Positions 9,257-16,606 of a DNA stretch of 35,115 nt are shown here, piece after piece. The DNA comes from Verrucomicrobiota bacterium (lineage in GTDB: Bacteria; Verrucomicrobiota; Verrucomicrobiia; Limisphaerales; UBA8199): contig JARKQH010000288.1 in NCBI GenBank assembly GCA_029974925.1, forward strand, positions 1-35,115. Reading direction: 5' to 3'. Every line of letters begins with the position of its first letter. Positions within the stretch are counted from its first letter, which is position 1. Below the pieces are notes generated by a model, which worked only from the letters and a program-made list of their open reading frames with translations, made no database searches and was not told where the DNA came from. The translations under genes and the position numbers were made by a program.

Positions 9257-9276
9257 AGCTCCCCAATCGGGGAGTT
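9257..9276. promoter_or_regulatory. candidate operator, copy 1 (CTCCCC-AATC-GGGGAG)
   Basis: A perfect 6+4+6 palindrome inside a 20-mer that matches a second site at 12340-12359 at 16 of 20 positions. It lies upstream of the pseudopilin gene and downstream of the D-aminoacylase gene. With no T-run on either strand it is not a typical terminator. Binding by the nearby NarL-type regulator is an inference. Confidence 0.45.
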
Positions 9277-9318
9277 TCCAAGCCACCCCCGCGCGCCTGC
9301 GGCGGGCCGGCCCGGGGA

Positions 9319-9343
9319 GGGTCAGCGTGTCAAGGGCTGACCC
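9319..9343 (-). terminator. hairpin at the 3' end of the D-aminoacylase gene
   Basis: GGGTCAGC and GCTGACCC are 8-base inverted arms with a 9-nt loop, overlapping the last codons and stop of the amidohydrolase gene. No T-run follows on the minus strand. It could mark the 3' end of the two-gene hydrolase transcript. Confidence 0.35.
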
Positions 9344-10860
9344 GGGCGGCGGCCGGTGCTGCGCCCGTCTGCAAACACGATTTCTCCATTGACCCACACC
9401 CGCACAATGCCCGTGGAAAGGCGGTGGGGTTCCTGGATCGTGGCCTGGTCCGCCACCGTGGCCGGATCGAACAAGACCAGATCGGCCGGCCAGCCCGCTT
9501 GCAATCGGCCGCGGTTGGTCAGACCCGCCTGTTGCGCCGCCAGCCAGGTCATCTTCCGCACCGCCTCCTCCAGCGACAGCACCGGGCGCTCCCGGACGTA
9601 ACGGCGCAAGACCCGCGGAAAGGCGCCCCGGTGCCGGGGATGCGCCATGACCAGCCCCCCGTCGGTGCAGACCGTCGCATGGGGCCAGACCAGGAGCGCT
9701 TCGACATCGGGCTCGCTCATACTGTGGCCAATGACGCATTCGCCGGCCTTGCCGGTGCGCTGCTGCCGGGCCAGGGATTCTTCGACCAACTCGATCAAGG
9801 TGGTGGCTTCATCCCGTTGCCGCTGGCGCGCGATCTCGGCGATGCTCATTCCAACCAGCCCGGGCTCGGCATCAAATTGTCCCAACACCAGTCCCGCCCC
9901 CGGCGCCACCTCCCGCAAGGCCAACTCGGCTGCCGCCCGGTTGGTGAAGTCCCGGTTCGGGAACAGAACCGTCATGGTGGACTGCCAGTAGGTGTAGGGA
10001 TAGACGTCCGCCGTGACGTTCACGCCCCCGGCGCGCGCCGCCTCCAGTTTCTTCAACAAGCGCGCACTCTGTCCCCACAACGAGCACATGCCCAGCTTGA
10101 GGTGGGAAATCTGCACGGGCACCTTGGCCTTGCGGCCAATTTCCAACGCTTCCTCCAACGCCTCCCAAAACCGCCGGTCCTCGCTGCGGATATGACTGAC
10201 ATAACGCCCCCCCGCGCGCGCCGCCACCCTGGCCAGTGCCACCAGTTCCGCCGTGTCCGAGTAAATGCCCGGGTTGTACTCCAAACCCGTGCTCAGCCCT
10301 AGCGCCCCCGCGCGCAGCTCCTGCTCCAAGAGAAGTGACATCGCGGCCAGCTCTGCCTCGCGGCATCGGCGTCCGATTTCCCGCCCCAGGACCCGGCGCC
10401 GCAGCGTGCCATGGCCGGCGAAGGCCGCCAGGTTGATGGCCGGCGGCTGGGTCCGCAAGCGCGCAAAAAAATCCGCCAGCGGGTACGGCGATTCGCCGTC
10501 CTGGCCCACAATGGCCGTCGTGATTCCCTGACTGACCGCCGCCAGCGCATCAGGTTGTTCGAGGATCAGCTCGTCCACATGGCTGTGCGCGTCAATGAAA
10601 CCGGGCGCGAGGACCAAGCCATGGCCGGAAACCACTTCCTCGCCCGGCTCCGGGCGCAGCTCCCCCATTTCAACAATGCGGCCAGCAGCGACGCGAACAC
10701 TCCCCTCCCGCCGCGGCGCGCCCGTGCCGTCCACCAGCGTGGCGTCGCGAATCAAGGTGGCCGCCACGACGGCCACCGGCCACAGCAAGGCCAGAGCCGC
10801 AGCCCGGGCGCGGCGCGGCGCGGAGACGGTTCCAGGGAAAAGAAGCTGTCCGGGTTTCAT
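9322..10860 (-). CDS. N-acyl-D-amino-acid deacylase (D-aminoacylase)-like amidohydrolase
   Basis: 512 residues. The ORF track's 746-residue version is over-extended. The true ATG is in the ATGA overlap with the upstream hydrolase stop, indicating translational coupling. A hydrophobic segment at 18-34 is a signal or anchor. Family hallmarks: DAHSHVD (metal ligands H92, H94), QGITTAIVG, AGHGTLRRRVLG, SHLKLGM, and CTDGG near the end, followed by the amidohydrolase closing pattern LQAGWPADLVLFDP. Known relatives cleave N-acyl-D-amino acids. Oddity: classical D-aminoacylases have GNCG after QGVTT, with a metal-ligand Cys, whereas this protein has GQDG, so the metal site or substrate may differ. 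Its pairing with a DD-peptidase-like hydrolase suggests processing of D-amino-acid peptides, perhaps from peptidoglycan. Confidence 0.88.
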   Translation of the reverse strand: MKPGQLLFPGTVSAPRRARAAALALLWPVAVVAATLIRDATLVDGTGAPRREGSVRVAAGRIVEMGELRPEPGEEVVSGHGLVLAPGFIDAHSHVDELILEQPDALAAVSQGITTAIVGQDGESPYPLADFFARLRTQPPAINLAAFAGHGTLRRRVLGREIGRRCREAELAAMSLLLEQELRAGALGLSTGLEYNPGIYSDTAELVALARVAARAGGRYVSHIRSEDRRFWEALEEALEIGRKAKVPVQISHLKLGMCSLWGQSARLLKKLEAARAGGVNVTADVYPYTYWQSTMTVLFPNRDFTNRAAAELALREVAPGAGLVLGQFDAEPGLVGMSIAEIARQRQRDEATTLIELVEESLARQQRTGKAGECVIGHSMSEPDVEALLVWPHATVCTDGGLVMAHPRHRGAFPRVLRRYVRERPVLSLEEAVRKMTWLAAQQAGLTNRGRLQAGWPADLVLFDPATVADQATIQEPHRLSTGIVRVWVNGEIVFADGRSTGRRPGQPLTR

Positions 10861-12305
10861 TCGGGTTCCATGCTCAGCGACCCCACCCGTCCTTCGGCAT
10901 CCGTGACCGCTTCCAGACGCAACACCCCGCGGCGCGCCGCCGTTCGATACAGGCGGCGCCGCACTCCGTCCCGCTGGGTGGTCTCGAGCAATTCCAAGCG
11001 TCCCAACGCGCCAAAATCCCGCAGGAGGGGCGGCAGTTTGCGCAACCATTTTGGGGGCGTGGAGTTTGGCCCGGCCACGGCGAACCCCTCCGGCAGGGGG
11101 TGGCCCGCCCGCACGTCTTCCAAGACGGACTTCAATCGCTGAGTGAATTCGGGATCGGGGTCGGGCCTGACCTGGCCGCGCAAGGCGGGCAGGACCCGCC
11201 GCGCCACACCGCGTGCCAGCGCCCCCGGATCGCCCTGTGCCAGATTGAACAGCACGATCACTGTGAGGCGGTCGTCGAGATAGCGGCTGATCTGGGCCTT
11301 GAACCCCTGCCAGGAACCGGAGTGGTAAACCACCCGATGGCCCAACTCCTGGTCCACAAACCACCCGCAGCCGTAACCGGCTCCTTCCAGGGCCAGGCAT
11401 GTGCTGGCGCCGTTCCCAAACCGAGCCGGGGTCCACATGGTCTCCCGCACCCAGCGGGACAGCGGCTGCTCCGCGTCCAGTGCCGCATCCCAGCGCAACA
11501 GGTCCCGGGCCGTGACATACAGGCAGCCGTCCCCCATGCGGTTGAGGCTGGGCGCAATCCAACCCTGGTTTTTCACCTGGTCTCCCACCAGGCGATACCC
11601 CGCTGCCCGTCCGGGAATCACGTCGCTTTCGCTGATCACCCGGGTCGCCTTCATGCCCAGCGGTGTGAGCAGGCGGTCACGTAAGAAATCGCCATGAAAC
11701 TGTCCCGTCACCCGCGTTACGAGGTGACCCAGGAGCATGTAACCGGTATTGCAGTAGGACCAACTGGTGCCCGGAGCGAACTTCAGCGGCCGGTCGGCCA
11801 GGAGTTGAATCAGTTCCTCCTCGGTGTAATCCCGGCGAAAGTCAATCACGTCGCTGCTGGTGTAGTCGGGCAAACCGGAGGTGTGTTGCAACAGGTGCCG
11901 CACGGTCACGGGCCGCCAGGCCGGCGGCACGCCGGGAATATGCTGGACGATTGAATCGTCCAGCCCCACGCGCCCTTCTTCCACCAGCAGGAGAACGCAC
12001 GCCGCCACAAATTGCTTTCCCATCGAACCGGCCTGGAAAACCGTGTCCGGTGTCACCGGCGCGCCGTGTTCCAGGTTGGCCAGTCCGTAACCCCTGGCTC
12101 GGCTCACCCGACCGTCTTTGACCACGGCCAGCGCCAGGCCGGGAATCTGCTGCCGCTTCATCTCGGCGCGGATGAACCGGTCCACGGCATCCCCCCGAGC
12201 TGACGCGGGCTGGACCAGGCCAAGTCCCAGGCCGGTGGCCAGGCCGGCCGCCACCAGTCGCGGCAACCGTTGGCTGGCCCACGCAACGCACCTGCGGCTT
12301 TTCAC
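10857..12305 (-). CDS. serine hydrolase, class C beta-lactamase / DD-peptidase-like
   Basis: About 482 residues from a GTG at 12305, which gives a basic n-region and hydrophobic signal segment (VAAGLATGLGLGL, then PASA). The ORF track's TTG at 12341 falls inside the palindrome and is less likely. The catalytic triad of motifs is present: S-x-x-K in AGSMGKQF (S94, K97), Y-x-N in YCNTGY (Y184), and H-S-G in VYHSGSWQGF. This is the S12 peptidase/beta-lactamase fold; members include DD-carboxypeptidases, D-aminopeptidases, esterases and AmpC. Sequence alone does not say which. A C-terminal extension of about 110 residues follows the catalytic domain. The stop overlaps the next gene's ATG. A palindromic candidate operator lies 35 nt upstream of the chosen start. 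Confidence 0.87.
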   Translation of the reverse strand: MKSRRCVAWASQRLPRLVAAGLATGLGLGLVQPASARGDAVDRFIRAEMKRQQIPGLALAVVKDGRVSRARGYGLANLEHGAPVTPDTVFQAGSMGKQFVAACVLLLVEEGRVGLDDSIVQHIPGVPPAWRPVTVRHLLQHTSGLPDYTSSDVIDFRRDYTEEELIQLLADRPLKFAPGTSWSYCNTGYMLLGHLVTRVTGQFHGDFLRDRLLTPLGMKATRVISESDVIPGRAAGYRLVGDQVKNQGWIAPSLNRMGDGCLYVTARDLLRWDAALDAEQPLSRWVRETMWTPARFGNGASTCLALEGAGYGCGWFVDQELGHRVVYHSGSWQGFKAQISRYLDDRLTVIVLFNLAQGDPGALARGVARRVLPALRGQVRPDPDPEFTQRLKSVLEDVRAGHPLPEGFAVAGPNSTPPKWLRKLPPLLRDFGALGRLELLETTQRDGVRRRLYRTAARRGVLRLEAVTDAEGRVGSLSMEPE

Positions 12306-12339
12306 AACACGAAATGCTACCCCCCCGCGCGGCCCCGGC

Positions 12340-12359
12340 AACTCCCCAAATGAGGAGTT
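12340..12359. promoter_or_regulatory. candidate operator, copy 2 (AACTCCCC-AAAT-GAGGAGTT)
   Basis: Eight-base arms with one mismatch around AAAT, placed between the response regulator stop (12387) and the serine hydrolase start (12305). It matches the site at 9257-9276 at 16 of 20 positions and lacks a downstream T-run. It could bind the adjacent NarL-type regulator. Confidence 0.5.
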
Positions 12360-12386
12360 CTTGGATTCGTGCAGGCCGGCCGGGCC

Positions 12387-13019
12387 TCAGCCGCCCATGC
12401 CAGTCCGGTATTTGAGGAGGGCCTGGGCGCGCGAGTGCACGTGCAGCTTGGGATAGATGTGCCGCAAATGCCAGCGCACCGCCTCGACGCTGATTCCCAG
12501 CCGGTCTGCCACCTCCTTGTTGCTGAGCCCCTCGGCCACCAGGCGCAACACCTCCAGCTCCCGCGGTGACAATTCATCCATGGCCTCGGCCGCCGCCACC
12601 GGCTCGCGAAACTGGGCAATGACCTTGCGCGCGATTTCCCGCGTCATGGGCGCCCCGCCTGCATGGACCTCCCGGATCGCCGCCACGATTTGTTCCGGCG
12701 TGGATCGTTTCAACAGGTAGCCGCACGCGCCGGCCCGGAGGGCGCGAAAGATGCGGTCTGGATCCTCATACACCGTGAGCATGAGCACTTGGGTGTCGGG
12801 CAGAAGGTTTTTAAGTTGGGCGGTGCAGTCCACGCCCGAGAGGTTGGGCAACTGGATGTCCATCAAGACCACCTCCGGCGCACAGCGGGGCAGCAGGCGC
12901 AGGGCTTCCTCCGCCGTGGCCCACGCGCCCACGCACTGGCAGCCCGGCGCCAGATTCACAATGGTTTCAAGGCTTTCCCGAACCGTCCGATTGTCCTCAA
13001 CAATGGCTACCCGGATCAT
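12387..13019 (-). CDS. NarL/LuxR-family response regulator
   Basis: 210 residues. The receiver domain (about 1-120) has the acidic pocket VEDN, the phosphoacceptor Asp54 in VVLMDIQLP, a Thr in MLTVYED and the Lys in GYLLKRS. A LuxR-type helix-turn-helix at about 145-205 shows LSPRELEVLRLVAEGLSNKEVADRLGIS and AVRWHLRHIYPKL. Its start overlaps the 3' end of the histidine kinase gene by 23 nt, so the two are translationally linked and almost certainly a cognate pair. Targets are unknown; the palindromes at 12340 and 9257 are attractive candidates because NarL-type proteins bind as dimers to inverted repeats. Confidence 0.95.
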   Translation of the reverse strand: MIRVAIVEDNRTVRESLETIVNLAPGCQCVGAWATAEEALRLLPRCAPEVVLMDIQLPNLSGVDCTAQLKNLLPDTQVLMLTVYEDPDRIFRALRAGACGYLLKRSTPEQIVAAIREVHAGGAPMTREIARKVIAQFREPVAAAEAMDELSPRELEVLRLVAEGLSNKEVADRLGISVEAVRWHLRHIYPKLHVHSRAQALLKYRTGMGG

Positions 13020-16000
13020 AAGGTTGCTGGGCCAGCGGTAATCGCATCTCGACCGTCGTGCCCTGGCCGGCGGCGCTCAGAATCCGGCACTGGCCGCCCA
13101 GATCGGCCAGCCGTGAGCGGAGATTGGCCAGGCCATTCCCCTTGGCCGGCGGGGCGGAGGGGTCGAATCCGCATCCGTTGTCCGCGACCGCCAGCACCAG
13201 TTCGTTGCCGCTGACCGCCATGCGGAGATGCACTTCGGTCGCCTGCGCGTGGCACACGACATTGTTCAGCGCCTCCTTGAACGCCAGCAGCAGTCCGTGC
13301 CGCGACGTGGAATCCAGGGCGCGATCCGGCAGGTCGTCCGGCACATCCAGGTTGCAGCGCAGGCCGGCCAGGCCGAGGAACCGCTGCGCGTAGAGCCCGC
13401 AATACCCCGCCAGGCTGGGCACCGAATCGTAGCGCGGATTGGCAGTCCACACAATTTCGTCCAGCGCGTCCACCAATTGCCGCGCCCGGTCCGTCAACTG
13501 GCGCAAACAATCGCTCTTCTTCTCGGGCGGCACGCTGCCGCCGGCCACCAGTTCGCCGAGCAGGCTGATCTCGGTCAATCCGCCGCCCAGGTCGTCGTGC
13601 AGATCGCGCGCCAGCCGGCTGCGTTCGCGCTCCAGCGCCTGCTGCTGCTGGATGCGCTGCCGGGTTTGAATTTCCCGTGCCAGTTGGCCTGTGCGCTGGC
13701 GCACCTCGTAGCGCAGGACATGAATCCAGAGGAGCGACGCGAGCAAGACCGCTCCCAGCACGCCCGCCAGTGCCAGGACCCGCCCCGGCGTCCACCAGGG
13801 CGGCCTCTTCAAAACCACGATGTCTCCCGCACCCCCCAATACCACCTCGAAGTCTTCCACTTCCCGCCCCGCCGCCCAATCGCCACCCCGGCCCACATAC
13901 ACCCCTGTCACCGCCACGCGGCTGCCGGGGGCCAGCGGCGGGAGCAGTCCCAATCCGGTGTACAGGCGCGCCGTATGCAGATGGTTCCCGGTCCGCAAGT
14001 CCATCACCTGATGGCCGGTCCGCTGGCCCACTTTCAGCAAATGCGACTCCACGCGCACGCGCGTGGCATCGTAACTGCCGCTGAACAGATTCGTCGTCTG
14101 CAACTGCCGGGGCTCCGGCAGCGGACACCGCCGCCCCGGCCGCACCACCGCCTGGCGGAGCACCGGGGCGAAGCCCCCGAGGTCGAGCACCCCCACGACC
14201 TCGACCATTGCCCCGGCGGGCGCTGGCACTGGCTCCCGCGGATAGAACCGCAGACCGTTGGTTCCCTCCAGAACACAATGCAAATCCGGCTGCGTGTGAA
14301 TCAACTGCCCCGCCACCCGGACGCGCTGCAGCGCACTGGCTTGGGGATCGAAGCCGCGCAGGGCCGCCACCGAACGCAACGGCAGGGCAAACGGATCCGC
14401 CGGCGCCGGCTCGTCCACCAGCACGGTTGGCTCGATGATACGCAGCGAGCCACTTTGCAGCAGCCCCGTGGCCCGGTCATACCCTGCGAACACGCAACCG
14501 CGCACGCGCACCAGGGCGTTCTCGTACTGCCGCCAATCCTTGCGACTCGTGCCCTCGGGATTGATCTCCAGCAGCTCGATTCCCCCCACCCGCGTCAGCA
14601 ACTCCACCCGCCCCTCACTCGCGCCTGTGACAATCCCCTGGATTTCCACGTACTGAGCGTCGAGACTCCCGTTCAAAACCTGGTCGCGGGTTGGCCAAAC
14701 GGGCTCCGGCAGGGCCGACAAGCCGAGTCGCCGCAACTCCCGTGCGTCAATAATCGGCGCAAAGTATCCCGGCAACGACACCCCCGTCACCTCGCAGTAG
14801 TCGCCGATTTCAAGCACCCCGCGGGTGCGCTGGTCCCGCACGCCGACGTAAATGCCCTGCTCGTGATCCTGGATCACCAGCCCCAGCGCGTCAATGAACT
14901 TGGCCGTGACAACTCCTCGCACCCGCACCGGGTAGTTGCGGGCGGCCTGCTCCGGACTGAGGCTGCGCACCTGCCGCACCCGGGTCAACAACGGGAGACC
15001 GTCCGGCTCCGGGCCTGCGGGTTGCTGCTGCACCACGGCATTCTCGAGCACCAGCCGGTCCTCGCAACTGGCCAGGCGCCCCACTGCTTCCACGGCATCG
15101 CCTGGCTGGATATTCAAGGGCTGGCCGCACCCGACATGCACTTCCCCCTCCCCGTCCTGCAACACCAGTACCCGGCCCGAGCCGAGACTCCCGACGTTCC
15201 CACGCACGCGAACCACGGCTGGCATTTCACCCGGGTGGTTCCTTTCCGCCAGCTCCCGCAACCTCACCAGCGGAAATTGCGCCCACCGCTCCGGTGACAC
15301 CCGCACCAGTTCGACTTTCTCCCACGCTGGACTCCACAACGCGCCGGCCACCCGGCGCCCCTCCAGCGTGTGCAGTCCGTGAACGATGCCGGTCGCCCGC
15401 AGCCACCCCCCCAAAAGCACTGCCGGACAGCATCCCCCTTTCCCGCCGACCTCCAGCCGCAGCCGCTCCCGGCCAGACTGCAGTTCCAGCCGCCAGCCCT
15501 GCTGGTGTTGCAGCACGGAAATGACTTCCCCCTCCGCCTCGTAAAGGCCGAACTCCTCTTCGTCGGCCAGCGCCGCACCGATGACCAGCCGGCGCGGAGC
15601 TGGCGGCCGCCCCTCTTGCAAAGCCGTGATTCGCACCTCCGGTTGGCCCACAAACAGCAGACTGCCGTCATCTGATTCCGTGTAAAAGTGATAGCGGCCT
15701 TCGCGCAGGATTTCCAAAAAACCGGTGAATTCCAGCCCCACGTTTTCCCGCCGGCTCCTCACCCCAAGGTCGAAATTGGCGCTTTGGCCGCGCGCGACAA
15801 CCGGCCACGGAGTGAAATCCGGCACCGCCCCCCACTCGCCTTCCCAGCACTGGTACTCGAGTCCAGGCACCCAGGCGGATGCCGGGGTGAACGCTCCCTT
15901 GTCCAACCGAAACAAAGCGCTGTCCGGAATGACCTGCCGCGGCAGGTCCGGCCCCTCGTAGGAGACTTTGAGCGCCGTCTGGCCGTGACGGTTGATCCAG

Positions 16001-16461
16001 GCCAGGCGGATCGGATGAAGCCCCGCGCGCAGAACGACCGAGCCGGAGGCTTCCCTCGCCAAATGCAGGCCGTCATTATTCACCACAAGGGCCGGCACCA
16101 GGATGAATCCCAGGCCGCTCCGCTGCGCCGAGCACTCTCCCTCCAACCGCAGCCCCTGGCCCGGCCGGGGAGCCTCCCCGGAGAATGTCAGCCGCACCGG
16201 CACCGCCCCGGAGCGGTCCACCAAAATCACCCGCCCCGCTTCCGGGTCCGCCCACCAAACCACCCCTTCCAGACACACCGGCCAGTTCTCATGTCTTCCG
16301 CCGCTGGCCAGACGGTAAAACCAGGCCGCATTGGTGACGATGGGCAGCGTCCGCTCGGGCTCGAATTCCGGCACCCCCGCGCTGCCACCCGAACTTGCGG
16401 CCGCCTTCACCCCGCAACTGGCCAAGCACAGCATCGTGGTGATGAACATCAGGGCGCGCAT
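12997..16461 (-). CDS. sensor histidine kinase (HisKA_3) with PA14-like and OB-like extracytoplasmic modules
   Basis: 1154 residues. The start MRALMFITTMLCLASC reads as a signal peptide with a possible lipobox (LASC). The extracytoplasmic part has an OB-like segment (30-125), a PA14-like region (about 150-280; YHFYTESDDGSLLFV), then several repeated OB-fold-like units of the form VRVRGxV...GDxVEVxG (about 390-860). One membrane helix (about 892-914, LALAGVLGAVLLASLLWI) leads to a NarX/DesK-type kinase: the HisKA_3 motif ARDLHDDLGGGLTEIS with phosphoacceptor His955, and HATPase motifs DNGCGFDP and GNGLANLRSRL. PA14 domains often bind glycans, so a polysaccharide or cell-wall ligand is a reasonable guess, but nothing in the sequence proves it. 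It overlaps the regulator gene downstream. Confidence 0.93.
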   Translation of the reverse strand: MRALMFITTMLCLASCGVKAAASSGGSAGVPEFEPERTLPIVTNAAWFYRLASGGRHENWPVCLEGVVWWADPEAGRVILVDRSGAVPVRLTFSGEAPRPGQGLRLEGECSAQRSGLGFILVPALVVNNDGLHLAREASGSVVLRAGLHPIRLAWINRHGQTALKVSYEGPDLPRQVIPDSALFRLDKGAFTPASAWVPGLEYQCWEGEWGAVPDFTPWPVVARGQSANFDLGVRSRRENVGLEFTGFLEILREGRYHFYTESDDGSLLFVGQPEVRITALQEGRPPAPRRLVIGAALADEEEFGLYEAEGEVISVLQHQQGWRLELQSGRERLRLEVGGKGGCCPAVLLGGWLRATGIVHGLHTLEGRRVAGALWSPAWEKVELVRVSPERWAQFPLVRLRELAERNHPGEMPAVVRVRGNVGSLGSGRVLVLQDGEGEVHVGCGQPLNIQPGDAVEAVGRLASCEDRLVLENAVVQQQPAGPEPDGLPLLTRVRQVRSLSPEQAARNYPVRVRGVVTAKFIDALGLVIQDHEQGIYVGVRDQRTRGVLEIGDYCEVTGVSLPGYFAPIIDARELRRLGLSALPEPVWPTRDQVLNGSLDAQYVEIQGIVTGASEGRVELLTRVGGIELLEINPEGTSRKDWRQYENALVRVRGCVFAGYDRATGLLQSGSLRIIEPTVLVDEPAPADPFALPLRSVAALRGFDPQASALQRVRVAGQLIHTQPDLHCVLEGTNGLRFYPREPVPAPAGAMVEVVGVLDLGGFAPVLRQAVVRPGRRCPLPEPRQLQTTNLFSGSYDATRVRVESHLLKVGQRTGHQVMDLRTGNHLHTARLYTGLGLLPPLAPGSRVAVTGVYVGRGGDWAAGREVEDFEVVLGGAGDIVVLKRPPWWTPGRVLALAGVLGAVLLASLLWIHVLRYEVRQRTGQLAREIQTRQRIQQQQALERERSRLARDLHDDLGGGLTEISLLGELVAGGSVPPEKKSDCLRQLTDRARQLVDALDEIVWTANPRYDSVPSLAGYCGLYAQRFLGLAGLRCNLDVPDDLPDRALDSTSRHGLLLAFKEALNNVVCHAQATEVHLRMAVSGNELVLAVADNGCGFDPSAPPAKGNGLANLRSRLADLGGQCRILSAAGQGTTVEMRLPLAQQPYDPGSHC

Positions 16462-16606
16462 ACGGAATCCAATGAATCTTTACGCTGCCAGCCCGATCAG
16501 CGGCAAGTGGAAAGATGAGCCGAATGGCTTCCGCGGCCGGCCACCCACAAGTGCCCCGAAACCAGGAATTGTGGAATCAGCGCGGACCCGGATGGCCGCC
16601 GCCGAC

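Noticed and set aside
10861-11562. N-terminal extension of the 746-residue amidohydrolase ORF
   Set aside because: Antiparallel frame over the serine hydrolase gene; the ATGA-overlap start gives the normal family length.
12340-12359. Reading the palindrome as an intrinsic terminator of the response regulator
   Set aside because: No T-run follows on the minus strand, and a near-copy exists upstream of another gene.
13228-15297. Plus-strand ORF of 689 residues
   Set aside because: Antisense to the histidine kinase; composition typical of a shadow frame.
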